A stretch of 50,567 nucleotides of DNA from an uncultured Cytophaga sp. GTDB taxonomy: Bacteria > Bacteroidota > Bacteroidia > Cytophagales > Cytophagaceae. The DNA lies in assembly GCF_937863595.1 (NCBI RefSeq), contig NZ_CALMGQ010000062.1, positions 1-50,567 on the forward strand, in the 5' to 3' direction. A program made the translations under genes and the position numbers. The notes beneath the pieces were generated by a model, which searched no databases, had not been told where the DNA came from, and was given only the letters and a program-made list of their open reading frames with translations. Shown here in pieces: positions 1-9,609 of this stretch (positions are counted from its first letter, which is position 1; every line of letters starts with the position of its first letter).

Positions 1-25
1 GTATTGTAAAATTATCAATTTTATT

Positions 26-472
26 TTAAATTTCCTTAACTAAACGACATTGATTTTTATGTACATATTGTTGTTTATATTCAGAATAACCTAGCTTTTT
101 ATATAACAACAGATTCTTTTCACTTTTGTAACCAGTAAATAATTCGAAGCGTTTTGTCTTTTCAAAATGTGCTTCAATACTTTTCATAAGGATTTTTCCT
201 AATCCTTGATTTTGAAATTCTTTATGTACAAATAGCTTACCAATTATACATGTATCTGATTCAACGTGTCCTCTAACAGAACCTATAATTTTCCCATCGA
301 ATTCCATTTTAAAAAATACTTCTTTTTGAAAATCTAGCTGAATGGATGCAAAAGTTTGTGTTAATGGAGTAATTGTAAAATCATTGTATAAAATGGCTTC
401 TTCTAAATAACATGCTTTTTGCAGTTCTAATAGTTGCTCAAGATCTGATTCTACGGCTATTGATATGTTCAT
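26..472 (-). CDS. GNAT family N-acetyltransferase (copy 1)
   Basis: A 148-residue protein with the GNAT fold signature: the acetyl-CoA pyrophosphate-binding loop reads NQGLGK at about residues 87-92, followed by a helix (ILMKSIEAHF) and the late motif LLLYKKLGYSEY. The family transfers acetyl groups from acetyl-CoA to amines; the substrate cannot be read from the sequence. The ATG at 470-472 is clear. A diverged second copy lies at 1854-2313. The two agree up to QYVH/QYIH near the C-terminus and then part: the last eight codons here (QCRLVKEI) and part of the 3' end are made of a dispersed repeat end found at 11746-11763, so the original C-terminus was probably replaced. Family call is secure, function open. 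Confidence 0.85.
   Translation of the reverse strand: MNISIAVESDLEQLLELQKACYLEEAILYNDFTITPLTQTFASIQLDFQKEVFFKMEFDGKIIGSVRGHVESDTCIIGKLFVHKEFQNQGLGKILMKSIEAHFEKTKRFELFTGYKSEKNLLLYKKLGYSEYKQQYVHKNQCRLVKEI
34..53 (-). repeat. End of a MITE-like element inside the GNAT 3' end
   Basis: The sequence TTAACTAAACGACATTGA (36-53) matches one end of the inverted-repeat element at 11731-12056, differing only in G/A at one position from the right end there. The rest of the element would extend left beyond the window. It contributes the last codons of the acetyltransferase gene. Confidence 0.6.
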
Positions 473-637
473 TCTTAATTAATAATAAGCTACTCTTTAA
501 ATATCAATTCTTTCAGTAGTAAAAACAATAGCTGGTAATAAATTTAACATTGTCTGCTTTTTAAATAAAACCTTGAATGTTTGTTATAACGAAAAGAGGG
601 TGGTGTGTTATTTATGATAATGGATAATGATCCTCTC

Positions 638-1396
638 TCACTCAACAATCACTGCACTCTGAGATAAAATTTCTACCTCATTTTTAAGTACACTTAAATC
701 AGCGGGTGATGTATCACTTCCTCTTAGGCGCCAAATAAAACATTGATAGGTATAGATTCCGTTTTTAAATTCAAAATGATGATTGCCACCACTGCCATCC
801 ATAAATACTTCGCCATTGGTTAAAATCAAATCGGGTTTTTCGCTCATCGGTTTGGAAATAGGCCAAGAGGCATACCGGTATTTGCCATTGTTTAATTGAT
901 CAATACGTATTCTGAATTTTGCAGTTTCTAATACATACTCTGGATTTTTAAATTCGGTTAAAGTAGGATATAACTTCTTTTTATCTGCTTTGATGATATT
1001 TTTTTGTTTTGTTTTTTCAAGGCTAGATTGATAGTTGATCGCAATTATTTTCCCTTCGGTATCCATCCAAACCTCACCACGATTCAACATAATCCCTCTC
1101 CAGCCCATTTCTGACCAATCTGTTGCAGCATCCGAATCTATGATTAAATTTTTCAACGAGTCATCAAAGATTTCATCATATCTTAAAATGAAATCTTCTT
1201 TGGTTTTAATATCGGGAATTGGGTAATCTCGTTTTAATGGATAAGAAATCATTTTCGCAATCTCTTTGCTATTGTTATTAATCACATGCCCAATGAATAT
1301 GTTGATTTTGGTTTGGTATTCTTGTCTTAGTTTTTGACCGAAACTAGTATGAAATGCGCTTGCAATAAATAATAAAAAGGGGAATAAAAATTTCAT
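638..1396 (-). CDS. secreted hypothetical protein
   Basis: A protein of 252 residues beginning with a typical signal peptide (MKFLFPFLLFIASAFHTSFG, cleavage before Q). The longer frame from 1435 adds 13 residues ahead of the signal peptide, so I chose the ATG at 1394-1396. The N-terminal half (about residues 20-90, with NNNSKEIAKMISYPLKRDY) resembles the NTF2/DUF4440-like fold often seen in secreted Bacteroidota proteins; this is an impression and not a motif match. No catalytic motif is visible. It sits alone between the two GNAT copies on the same strand. Function unknown. Confidence 0.7.
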   Translation of the reverse strand: MKFLFPFLLFIASAFHTSFGQKLRQEYQTKINIFIGHVINNNSKEIAKMISYPLKRDYPIPDIKTKEDFILRYDEIFDDSLKNLIIDSDAATDWSEMGWRGIMLNRGEVWMDTEGKIIAINYQSSLEKTKQKNIIKADKKKLYPTLTEFKNPEYVLETAKFRIRIDQLNNGKYRYASWPISKPMSEKPDLILTNGEVFMDGSGGNHHFEFKNGIYTYQCFIWRLRGSDTSPADLSVLKNEVEILSQSAVIVE

Positions 1397-1853
1397 AGAT
1401 AAAAGTTTAATTTGGTTGAAGGGTATAATGTACAAAAAACATTCAACTAACTTAACGTGTAATTATATGTTTTTTATGAAAAATTTGAGCGTATTTTAAA
1501 TAGCTTACATTTTAACAAAATCTCCTGTCTTACCCATTCAATCCAATAAATCCCAGTTCAGAAAAAGGGCGAAAATGTATACTCATTGTCTGAACCCTTA
1601 TTTATATTGGTTTCAGGGACACACAGGAAATTACACCAATTCTAAATTGAAAATAGTCCAAAATATATTTTATATCGTTGACCAGAAAAGACCCAACAGC
1701 ATTTAGATTCGGGTTTAGATTACGTCCCAAACTAATTTAAAGTCCTTTATGATTTAATAAGAGAAGTTTATTTGATGCATCAATGGTAATGCATTTTTTT
1801 GTGTTAAACGATAGTAAAGCCTATTTGTGCTAAGTTTTATTTTTATAAGACAA
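1397..1853. other. Gene-free spacer with a dispersed Bacteroidota repeat
   Basis: No credible gene. Positions 1521-1565 (minus strand) hold a repeat with core CTGAACTGGGATTTATTGG, and a related half copy (TCTGAACCCTTATTTATATTGG) lies on the plus strand at 1590-1615. A third copy, CTGAATTGGGATTTATGGG on the minus strand, lies at 12131-12155. I recall similar TCTGAA...GGATTT repeats as common in Bacteroidota genomes. Nothing else is recognisable. Confidence 0.45.
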
Positions 1854-2313
1854 TTACTGCGTATTGATTTTTTCAAGAAAAACTAAACTGAGTTCTTCGT
1901 GTATATATTGTTTTTTATATTCAGAATACCCCAATTTTTTGTAGAGTAATATGTTTTTTGTGCTCTTGAAACCCGTAAATAATTCAAAGCGGTTTGGACT
2001 ATTAAAATGTGATTCAATACCGTTCATTAAGGCTTTTCCGAGTCCTTGATTTCTAAAATCTTTGTGAACTAGAAGCCTTCCAATTTTACACGTGTTTGAT
2101 TCTACATATCCTCGAACAGAGCCTATGATATTTCTATCGAATTCGATTTTTAGAAATACTTCCTTCCGAAAATCAAGTTTAATGGACGCCAAGGTTTGTG
2201 TTACAGGAGGAATTGTAAAATCATTATATAAAATGGCTTCCTCTAAATAACAGGATGTTTGCAGTTCTAATAGTTGCTCAAGATCTGTTTCTACGACTAT
2301 TGATATTAAGCTA
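1854..2313 (-). pseudogene. GNAT acetyltransferase copy 2, start codon lost
   Basis: This is a clear duplicate of the gene at 26-472. The frame is open over the whole homologous length, and the DNA upstream of the internal TTG at 2192 still translates to the copy 1 N-terminus (ISIVVETDLEQLLELQ, CYLEEAILYNDFTI). Where copy 1 has ATG-AAC-ATA, this copy reads AGC-TTA-ATA, and no ATG, GTG or TTG lies between the upstream in-frame stop and the conserved start. The only start-like codon is the internal TTG at 2190-2192, which would give 112 residues and remove the first beta strand and helix of the fold. The CoA loop (NQGLGK) and C-terminal motif are intact. It is either a recently silenced duplicate or is translated from a non-standard codon. 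Confidence 0.65.
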
Positions 2314-2414
2314 CGAGTTAACTATCCAGTCTATTGATGTTAAAAACAACATATTAAAACTAATTTTATGAAGACAGCAACTTGGTATACACCAATATTA
2401 TTAATGGATACTTA

Positions 2415-2840
2415 TTACGAATTTAATTCTAATATCAATATCAAAACAACAATTAAAAGACATAAGGGCGAATAATATTTCGTGTCTTGCTGACCAAATG
2501 TTGTATGTTTAATTTTCTTGAAAAAACCAGCATATTTAAAATCACCGATTGCTCGTATTGTGAAGATTGCTGCAAGGATCCATAATCCGTAACTGCTAAT
2601 CCATAAAGGTATTGAAACAGCTATAAATCCTGCTTTTAATAAAATAAAAAGACCCATAAATAGTAATCCAACTGCTACAATTAAGGTAGGAACAACTCCC
2701 GGCATTTTTGGTTTAATCCCATCGTCCATGGTTGGGTAAACCGCTTCGCTTCCCCAGCGCCCACCTATCGCCCAATAGAAATGAATGCTTGATAAAAAAA
2801 GAAAAATTACAAACAATAAAATTGATATTAGGGGTATCAT
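2415..2840 (-). CDS. DUF3995 family membrane protein
   Basis: A 141-residue integral membrane protein with four hydrophobic segments at about residues 3-25, 50-70, 76-98 and 122-139. The first segment runs into the family hallmark HFYWAIGGRWG followed by YPT, and a PGVVPTLIVA segment follows, as in DUF3995 proteins. The role of the family is unknown. The ATG at 2838-2840 precedes the first membrane segment directly. It is flanked by non-coding DNA on both sides and seems to be a single-gene unit. Confidence 0.75.
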   Translation of the reverse strand: MIPLISILLFVIFLFLSSIHFYWAIGGRWGSEAVYPTMDDGIKPKMPGVVPTLIVAVGLLFMGLFILLKAGFIAVSIPLWISSYGLWILAAIFTIRAIGDFKYAGFFKKIKHTTFGQQDTKYYSPLCLLIVVLILILELNS

Positions 2841-2987
2841 TATTTAATAAGTTGGTACGGTTCAATATTAATGCTTTAACGTGTAATAACCATATGTAGG
2901 TATCACTAATTACATTTTGGTCTTTTAAGCTCGGTCGTTGGAACAAAGATTGCAAAGATGGACTGTGTGTCACATTCTATGGGTAGG

Positions 2988-3274
2988 GTTGACGGCTAGT
3001 GTGTACCACTATAGCCGTGAACTTAAGTGATTTGCATTTCATACTTTAGTGGTTGGTAGTTTAAGTGTAATAATTAGTAGTGGTTAAACATAGAGAACAA
3101 ACACTTAAACGTACCGAACCACGGCTTATTTTCAATAGACTCTAAACATGCCGTGGTTTGGTACGTTTACGCAGCAGTATTATAGATAATGCGAAATTGT
3201 TCTTTTGCGTAAACTACCAACCACCTTTCATCGGTGTTGACAATTTTCTTATGTTGACGGCTATGGTGTGCTCC
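2988..3274. repeat. Nested inverted repeat between short direct repeats
   Basis: Two inverted repeats are nested. The outer arms are GTGGTTGGTAGTTTA at 3049-3063 and its exact complement at 3210-3224. The inner arms are 19 bp, 3107-3125 and 3150-3168 (core GTACCGAACCACGGC), with one mismatch and a 24-nt loop. Outside them lie two direct copies of GTTGACGGCTA at 2988 and 3253, the first followed by a small hairpin (ACGGCTA...TAGCCGT). No gene is inside. It looks like a small non-coding mobile or structured element just downstream of the sdh operon. Confidence 0.6.
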
Positions 3275-3341
3275 AGGTCAGGGCTAACACAGTCAATAAA
3301 TGCTGTCCATCAACTTCTATCTCTTCAATCCTGTTCAATAA

Positions 3342-3371
3342 AAAAAGTCCCGCTAACAAGCGGGACTTTTT
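3342..3371. terminator. Terminator of the sdh operon
   Basis: A perfect 13-bp stem (AAAAAGTCCCGCT at 3342-3354 and its complement at 3359-3371) with a 4-nt loop AACA. On the minus strand the stem ends in a U run, and it lies 28 nt past the sdhB stop. Confidence 0.85.
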
Positions 3372-3398
3372 ACTATACAATACTCTTAAAAGAGGAAA

Positions 3399-4163
3399 CT
3401 ATTTTTTTGGAGACGACAACTTCGCACCGAAAAATTCTCTGTTCATACGCGCAATGTGATGCTGTCCGATTTCTTTTGGACATACTGCAGAACACGCTTC
3501 CGTGTTGGTACAGTTACCAAAACCTTCTTCTTCCATTTGATCAATCATTGCTTCTACACGTATTTGTCTTTCAGCTTGTCCTTGTGGTAACAATGCTAAT
3601 TGAGAAACTTTTGCAGATAAGAAAAGGGTAGCAGAGGCATTTTTACAAGCAGCTACACAGGCACCGCAACCAATACACGCTGCAGCATCCATTGCATCGT
3701 CTGCAATTTCTTTTTCAATAGGAATGGAGTTTGCATCAATCGTTACACCTGTGTTTACAGAAACATAACCACCTGCTTGTATGATACGGTCAAATGCAGA
3801 ACGATCTACTACTAAATCTTTAATTACAGGGAAGGCATTTGCTCTCCATGGTTCGATTGTAATGGTTTCGCCATCGTGGAAGCTACGCATGTGCAATTGG
3901 CACGTAGTGATTGCTCTCTTCGGTCCGTGCGCTTCACCATTGATGTACATACTACATGCACCACAAATACCTTCGCGGCAATCGTGATCAAATGCAATCG
4001 GTTCTACACCTTTTTTGATTAAACTCTCATTTACAACATCAATCATTTCAAGAAATGACATGTCTGGAGAAATATCTTTAGCTTCGTAATTTTCAAGCTT
4101 TCCAGTAGATTTCGCATCTTTCTGACGCCAAACCTTTAACGTTAAATTCATGTGACCTGACAT
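3399..4163 (-). CDS. sdhB: succinate dehydrogenase/fumarate reductase iron-sulfur subunit
   Basis: A 254-residue iron-sulfur subunit of complex II, carrying electrons between the flavoprotein and the membrane cytochrome b. The [2Fe-2S] ligands are visible as CREGICGAC (C62, C67, C70) plus C88. The C-terminal domain has [11 protein letters not shown] (C163, C166, C169, C173) and C218/C224/C228 for the [4Fe-4S] and [3Fe-4S] centres, so all expected cysteines are present. The gene starts 1 nt after the sdhA stop and is the last gene of the sdhCAB operon. A second ATG at codon 5 is a possible start. A strong terminator follows. Confidence 0.96.
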   Translation of the reverse strand: MSGHMNLTLKVWRQKDAKSTGKLENYEAKDISPDMSFLEMIDVVNESLIKKGVEPIAFDHDCREGICGACSMYINGEAHGPKRAITTCQLHMRSFHDGETITIEPWRANAFPVIKDLVVDRSAFDRIIQAGGYVSVNTGVTIDANSIPIEKEIADDAMDAAACIGCGACVAACKNASATLFLSAKVSQLALLPQGQAERQIRVEAMIDQMEEEGFGNCTNTEACSAVCPKEIGQHHIARMNREFFGAKLSSPKK

Positions 4164-4164
4164 A

Positions 4165-6078
4165 TTACTTATAACTTCTTTGAGTTAATTTAACATTTTC
4201 AAAATTCAATTCTTCTTTGTGTAATACTTCAGGCTGGTTTTCGCCTGTGTATTGCCAAGCAGAAACGTAGCAGTATTCATCATCTTTACGTAATGCTTCG
4301 CCTTCTTCTGTTTGAGATTCTTCACGGAAGTGACCTCCACAAGATTCTGCACGTGCCAATGCATCTACAACCATCAATTCACCTAACTCAAGGAAATCAG
4401 CTACACGACCTGCGCGTTCTAATTGTTGGTTTAGTTCTTCGTTTGTTCCCGTTACATTCACATTTTTCCAGAAATCTACACGTAATTCTTGAATCAATAC
4501 TTGTGCTTTTCTCAAGCCAGCATCGTTACGAGCCATTCCGCAGTATTCCCACATGATAAGACCTAATTCACGGTGGTATTCAGCAACCGTTTTAGTTCCT
4601 TTTATGCTTAGTAATTTTTTTGTTTGTGCTTCCACTTTTGCTTTTGCTTCTGCAAATGCGGGGTGGTTTTTATCAATAGGTTTCGGTCCAATCGTTGCTA
4701 AGTAATCACTTACTGTGCTTGGGATAACGTAGTACCCATCTGCTAAGCCTTGCATTAAAGCCGAAGCTCCTAAACGGTTTGCACCGTGATCCGAGAAGTT
4801 GGCTTCACCTAATGCATACAAACCAGGTATTGTTGTCGATAAGTTGTAATCAACCCAAAGTCCACCCATGGTATAATGTACCGCTGGGTAAATACGCATG
4901 GGTTCTGCATACGGATTTTCACCTGTGATTTGTGCATACATATCAAACAAGTTGCCGTATCTAGCGCGAACTGTATCTTCACCCAAACGTTTGATTGCAT
5001 CTGCAAAATCTAGGAATACAGCTAAGCCACTTGTACCTACACCAAAGCCTGCATCGCATTGTTCTTTTGCGTTACGAGATGCCACATCACGTGGAACCAA
5101 GTTACCAAAAGAAGGATATTTACGTTCTAAGAAGTAGTCTCTTTCGTTTTCAGGAATTTGACTTGCCTTGCGTTTATCTGCTTTTTGTTTTGGAACCCAT
5201 ACACGACCATCGTTACGGAGAGACTCAGACATCAATGTTAATTTAGACTGATGGTCTCCGGATACTGGAATACAAGTAGGGTGAATTTGTGTAAAGCATG
5301 GGTTTGCAAACAAAGCACCATGTTTATGCGCTCTCCAAGCTGCAGTTACATTTGAACCTTGTGCATTGGTAGATAAAAAGAATACGTTACCGTAGCCACC
5401 TGTACAAAGAAGAACTGCATGTGCAGAATGCGTATCAATTGTACCCGTTTCTAAATTACGTGTAACAATACCTTTCGCTTGACCGTCGATCATAACAAGA
5501 TCCAACATTTCTTCACGCGTGTGCATTTTTACTGTGCCTTTGTGAATCTGGCGGCTAAGTGCGCTATACGCACCTAATAACAATTGTTGTCCCGTTTGGC
5601 CACGTGCGTAGAACGTACGAGAAACTTGTGCACCACCAAAAGAACGGTTATCAAGTAAGCCACCATATTCGCGTGCGAAGGGAACACCTTGCGCAACACA
5701 TTGGTCAATAATATTTACTGAAACTTCCGCTAAGCGGTGTACGTTTGCTTCACGGGAACGATAATCACCACCTTTAATTGTATCGTAGAATAAACGGTAA
5801 ACAGAATCACCATCATTTGGATAATTTTTTGCAGCGTTGATACCACCTTGTGCAGCAATAGAGTGCGCACGACGAGGACTATCTTGAAAACAAAACGATT
5901 GTACATTGTAACCCAATTCTGCTAACGAAGCAGCAGCAGAGGCACCTGCTAGACCAGTACCAACAACAATAATGTTGTACTTTCTTTTATTTGCAGGGTT
6001 AACCAACTTAAGATTAAACTTATGTTTCGTCCACTTATCTGCTAATGGCCCGTCTGGTATTTTTGAATCTAATTTCAT
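4165..6078 (-). CDS. sdhA: succinate dehydrogenase/fumarate reductase flavoprotein subunit
   Basis: A 637-residue flavoprotein that oxidises succinate to fumarate in the TCA cycle. The N-terminal dinucleotide fold reads [12 protein letters not shown] (about 38-49). The His that binds FAD covalently lies in [11 protein letters not shown] (H72). Active-site blocks HPTCIPVSG and LVPRDVASR, and the C-terminal [10 protein letters not shown] motif, are all present. The length and the order C-A-B are those of the Bacteroidota enzyme with a single cytochrome b subunit. Spacing is 23 nt to sdhC upstream and 1 nt to sdhB downstream, so the three genes are surely co-transcribed. Confidence 0.97.
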   Translation of the reverse strand: MKLDSKIPDGPLADKWTKHKFNLKLVNPANKRKYNIIVVGTGLAGASAAASLAELGYNVQSFCFQDSPRRAHSIAAQGGINAAKNYPNDGDSVYRLFYDTIKGGDYRSREANVHRLAEVSVNIIDQCVAQGVPFAREYGGLLDNRSFGGAQVSRTFYARGQTGQQLLLGAYSALSRQIHKGTVKMHTREEMLDLVMIDGQAKGIVTRNLETGTIDTHSAHAVLLCTGGYGNVFFLSTNAQGSNVTAAWRAHKHGALFANPCFTQIHPTCIPVSGDHQSKLTLMSESLRNDGRVWVPKQKADKRKASQIPENERDYFLERKYPSFGNLVPRDVASRNAKEQCDAGFGVGTSGLAVFLDFADAIKRLGEDTVRARYGNLFDMYAQITGENPYAEPMRIYPAVHYTMGGLWVDYNLSTTIPGLYALGEANFSDHGANRLGASALMQGLADGYYVIPSTVSDYLATIGPKPIDKNHPAFAEAKAKVEAQTKKLLSIKGTKTVAEYHRELGLIMWEYCGMARNDAGLRKAQVLIQELRVDFWKNVNVTGTNEELNQQLERAGRVADFLELGELMVVDALARAESCGGHFREESQTEEGEALRKDDEYCYVSAWQYTGENQPEVLHKEELNFENVKLTQRSYK

Positions 6079-6101
6079 AGTGCTATATCAGAAGGTTTAA
6101 A

Positions 6102-6803
6102 TTATCTAAAGAAGATTATTAAAGGAATAATGGCAAATCCAAAGGGAATTAAGCCCCAAAATACAAAACCTACGGTTTTGATTATGGGCGTGTATTTAGG
6201 GTGTCTTAAACCCAAGGATTGGAATGCACTTTGAAAACCATGGAATAAGTGAAAGCCTAAAGCAATCATACCGATTACATAAATTCCAACAACAATCGGT
6301 TCGTGAAATTCAAGATTTACTTCAGAAAACATATCTTTTACAATTACTTTTTCATCGTTTTCCAATGTGTAGGTAACCATAGGTAAATCTTTCGTGATAC
6401 CTAAGTAGGCCATTTTGAAGTCTTTTAAGTGAATTACCAAAAAGATCAAAATCATGGTACCCAAAACACCCATCCAACGAGAGGAGAATGAACTTGTTTT
6501 ACCTGGATTGTTTACTGCGTATCCGACAGAACGCGCAGATTTGTTTTTGTAGGTGATGTAAGCTCCCCAAACAACGTGTGCTAAGATGAAGGCGAAGTTA
6601 ACATAGGAAATAGCCTTAATTAATGGATTCGAAGTCATAAACTTGGTGTACAAGTTAAATGCTTCACCACCATCCTGATGCAGTAATTGAAAATTACCTG
6701 CCAAATGCACCGCTAAAAACGTGCATAAGAACAAGCCTGTTAAGGCCATTATTACTTTTCTACCAACACTTGTTGAGAAAACTGTTTTTGTAAACCAACT
6801 CAT
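6102..6803 (-). CDS. sdhC: succinate dehydrogenase cytochrome b subunit
   Basis: A 233-residue membrane anchor with five hydrophobic segments (about residues 15-33, 65-85, 112-127, 168-186 and 205-230). Histidines suited to two haems sit in the segments LAVHLAGNF, ILAHVVWG, FLVIHLKDF and LGFHLFHGF. This matches the cytochrome b558 family of single-subunit anchors (no SdhD). It would pass electrons to menaquinone in the inner membrane. It is the first gene of the operon, and a good Bacteroidota promoter lies upstream. Confidence 0.94.
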   Translation of the reverse strand: MSWFTKTVFSTSVGRKVIMALTGLFLCTFLAVHLAGNFQLLHQDGGEAFNLYTKFMTSNPLIKAISYVNFAFILAHVVWGAYITYKNKSARSVGYAVNNPGKTSSFSSRWMGVLGTMILIFLVIHLKDFKMAYLGITKDLPMVTYTLENDEKVIVKDMFSEVNLEFHEPIVVGIYVIGMIALGFHLFHGFQSAFQSLGLRHPKYTPIIKTVGFVFWGLIPFGFAIIPLIIFFR

Positions 6804-6854
6804 CTTTTATCCTTTTATTTTTGCCTGTTCGATAAATGTTTTTTATTAACTTGC

Positions 6855-6885
6855 CAAAGTTAACTTCAGACTTGAATTGTTGCAA
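6855..6885 (-). promoter_or_regulatory. sdhCAB promoter
   Basis: On the minus strand TTG (6885-6883), 20 nt spacing, then TAACTTTG (6862-6855), an exact match to the Bacteroidota -33/-7 pattern TTG-N20-TANNTTTG. It lies about 50 nt ahead of the sdhC ATG. Confidence 0.65.
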
Positions 6886-6972
6886 CCTAAATTATTATTT
6901 GGATGTATTCTAAATTGAGTTAACTTCGTTATATTAATAACAACAAACTGTCCTTCATTGTTTTATAATAGT

Positions 6973-9609
6973 ATGAACTATTTTAATTATATAAGAAATT
7001 TCACGTACGTAGTTTTGCTTGTACTTACTTTTAGTTTTTCGAGCCATGCTACACACATAAAAGCAGGTGAATTTTCAGCAAAAAGATTGTCTGGTTCTGC
7101 TTTAGCATATGAAATTACCTTAACACTTTACTATAATACGAGTGGTACGAATGTCGATCCGGACGTTGTTACTATAGATTTTGGTGATGGCTCCTCTCAG
7201 CTTGTTAATAGACAGCCTAAAATTAATATTGGTAATAATACCTCTCAGAATACCTTTATTGTGAACCATACCTACAATGGAGCCAGTACATATATTATAG
7301 GTATGAGAGATGAAAATCGCAATGATAATATAAAAAACATTCCAGGTTCATCCAATGTAGCCTTCTATGTTGAAATGCAATTAAAAATCAATCCAATTAC
7401 GGGCTTGAATAGCAGTCCAATCATGACCGTACCTCCTATAGATTTTGGGGCCGTAGGTAAAATATTTACACATAATGCAGGTGCGTATGATCCAGACGGA
7501 GACAGTCTTTCGTATGAATTAATATCAGCTAAAAGTGCTTTGAATAAGCCTATCGTTGGGTATAATGTTCCTGGATCTCCAATTTTTGGTGGACAAAGTA
7601 CCTTAGGTGGACCTGCCTTTTTAACGCTGAATCCTGTTACGGGTGATATTGTTTGGAATGCTCCAAGTAATTATGGCAGTGATCCAAGGTTTTATAATAT
7701 AGCTATAAAAATAACCGAATGGCGTTATGGTCGACCTATTGGTTACATCGTGCGCGATATGCAGGTTGAAATTAAAGAAACGCAAAACAACCCTCCTAAA
7801 CTTGTAATGCCCAAGGATACTTGTATTGAGGCTGGATCCTTGTTGAAAGGTTTCGTGAAAGCAAGTGATCCGGATGGGGATATTGTTCGATTGGAAACGT
7901 ATGGACAGCCATATAATGTACCTTCTAGTCCTGCATCTATAAATTTTATTGGACAAAATACGCAAAACCCTTCAGGAAATTTTTCTTGGCAAACCAATTG
8001 TTCGCATGTTCGAAATCAACCCTATCAAGTAGTTTTTAAGGCAATCGATGAATTTCAAGTGCCCATTTTGGTGGATATTCGTACCTGGTTGGTTTCTGTT
8101 AAAGGGCCAAGAGTGAAAGGTATTATTGCTACACCAGGCGTTAAATCTGTAACACTTAACTGGCCTTTGTATACATGTAGTTCCAATGCAGATTTTATTA
8201 ACATATATAGAAGAGATTGTGATTCTGTTGCACCAAATACTGATCCTTGTAAAACGGGTCCGCTTACAGGTTATACACTTATAGGTTCAGTACCTGCAAC
8301 AGCTACAAGTTACTTAGATGATAATAATACAAAAGGATTAAATAAAGGGAAATCCTACTGTTATATTTTAGTAGCAACATATCCTGCACCAGGTTACGGT
8401 GAAAGCTATCCATCCAATCAAGTATGTGCAGAACTCAATAGAGATGTTGCTGTATTTTCTTCTGTTGATGTGATAGAAACATCTTCAACAACGGGTAAGG
8501 TGTTTTTAAAATGGTATAATCCATCGGCAAGCTCTGTAGTGGGGCCATATGCGTATGAAATTGAAAGAGGGGAAGGACTTAATCCCATTAGCTATACAAC
8601 CATCATACCTACGATATCTACAGATACAATATTCACAGATGATAATTTAAACACTAAAAATAAAATTTATAGTTACCGAATTAAATTAGTGAATAATGGT
8701 TTTTATTCTTCTGTGGTTCCAACGTTCGATTTAGAAACAGTGGCAGGTAATGCATCGGCTTCTTTATCTTGGACCTACACGACTCCTTGGATTACCGATT
8801 CCGTAGAAGTATATCGTAAAATAAACTCGGGTTCATTTATTAAAATTAAAACCCTTGCATCAACTGCAACTAAATACAAAGACAACACTGTTGTCAATTG
8901 TGATACGGTATATTATTATATCAAGCAATATGGTGTGTATTGTGATAAAGCACTCACAAAAATTGCTACACAAACTTCTGCAATTGATTCGGTAAGACCC
9001 TTAAATGACAATCCTCCTAAAGCACCGAAACTAACAGTGGAAGGCTGTAATGGAGATTTGAGTGTGTTTCAGAATGTGTTGAATTGGTCTAATTTATCAG
9101 ATCCCAACTGCAATACCATTGACCATTACTCAGTTTATTTTGCAAAACATAATACAGATTATCTTAGTGTTATTCAAAAAACAAAAGACACCACGTATAT
9201 CTACAAAAATAAATTTACCACTGCTGGTTGTTATCAAATATCAGCAACAAATCTTGCAGGTGTAGAAGGTGCACGCAGTGAAAAAATTTGTGTAGATGAT
9301 TGTATCTATTACGATTTGCCAAATTTGCTTACTCTAAATAATGATGGAAAAAATGATATAATTGAACCATTTCCTGTTCCTCGTGGTGCAGCATTTGTGA
9401 AATATTATGTATACAACCGTTGGGGTTCATTGGTATATTATAAAGATACAGACCCCAATATCAATTGGGATGGAAGAATAGATAGTGGAGAATCCTTGTC
9501 GGATGGTATCTATTATTTCTTAGCAGAAGTTCATTTTTATGGACGTGTAAATGCAGATGATGAAATCAAAAATATAAAAGGATGGTTGCAGATTCTGACA
9601 ACAAAATAA
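6973..9609 (+). CDS. T9SS type B sorting domain surface protein (gliding-motility-associated C-terminal domain)
   Basis: An 878-residue secreted protein. The start is the ATG at 6973; an upstream in-frame TTG at 6958 would only add five residues before the signal peptide (MNYFNYIRN, then VVLLVLTFSFSSHA). The N-terminal region begins THIKAGEFSAKRLSG, followed by repeated beta domains of the PKD/cadherin and fibronectin III kind (HNAGAYDPDGDSLSYEL near 170; SDPDGDIVRLETYG near 300; later FN3-like units). The last 95 residues (NLLTLNNDGKNDIIEPF, YVYNRWGSLVYY, NWDGRIDSGESLSDGIYYF) form the type B sorting domain that directs export by the type IX system. No enzymatic domain is visible, so a surface or adhesive role is likely. 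Confidence 0.9.
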   Translation: MNYFNYIRNFTYVVLLVLTFSFSSHATHIKAGEFSAKRLSGSALAYEITLTLYYNTSGTNVDPDVVTIDFGDGSSQLVNRQPKINIGNNTSQNTFIVNHTYNGASTYIIGMRDENRNDNIKNIPGSSNVAFYVEMQLKINPITGLNSSPIMTVPPIDFGAVGKIFTHNAGAYDPDGDSLSYELISAKSALNKPIVGYNVPGSPIFGGQSTLGGPAFLTLNPVTGDIVWNAPSNYGSDPRFYNIAIKITEWRYGRPIGYIVRDMQVEIKETQNNPPKLVMPKDTCIEAGSLLKGFVKASDPDGDIVRLETYGQPYNVPSSPASINFIGQNTQNPSGNFSWQTNCSHVRNQPYQVVFKAIDEFQVPILVDIRTWLVSVKGPRVKGIIATPGVKSVTLNWPLYTCSSNADFINIYRRDCDSVAPNTDPCKTGPLTGYTLIGSVPATATSYLDDNNTKGLNKGKSYCYILVATYPAPGYGESYPSNQVCAELNRDVAVFSSVDVIETSSTTGKVFLKWYNPSASSVVGPYAYEIERGEGLNPISYTTIIPTISTDTIFTDDNLNTKNKIYSYRIKLVNNGFYSSVVPTFDLETVAGNASASLSWTYTTPWITDSVEVYRKINSGSFIKIKTLASTATKYKDNTVVNCDTVYYYIKQYGVYCDKALTKIATQTSAIDSVRPLNDNPPKAPKLTVEGCNGDLSVFQNVLNWSNLSDPNCNTIDHYSVYFAKHNTDYLSVIQKTKDTTYIYKNKFTTAGCYQISATNLAGVEGARSEKICVDDCIYYDLPNLLTLNNDGKNDIIEPFPVPRGAAFVKYYVYNRWGSLVYYKDTDPNINWDGRIDSGESLSDGIYYFLAEVHFYGRVNADDEIKNIKGWLQILTTK

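Noticed and set aside
2713..2973. 86-codon frame on the minus strand upstream of the DUF3995 gene
   Set aside because: It overlaps the start of the DUF3995 gene in another frame, and its sequence has no family motif.
2988..3274. Possible integron attC site
   Set aside because: The inverted arms lack the RYYYAAC/GTTRRRY core boxes in the right places, and no integrase is nearby.
3158..3631. Open reading frame of 157 codons on the plus strand
   Set aside because: It starts in the nested inverted repeat, crosses the sdh terminator and then runs antisense to sdhB. No domain and no ribosome binding site.
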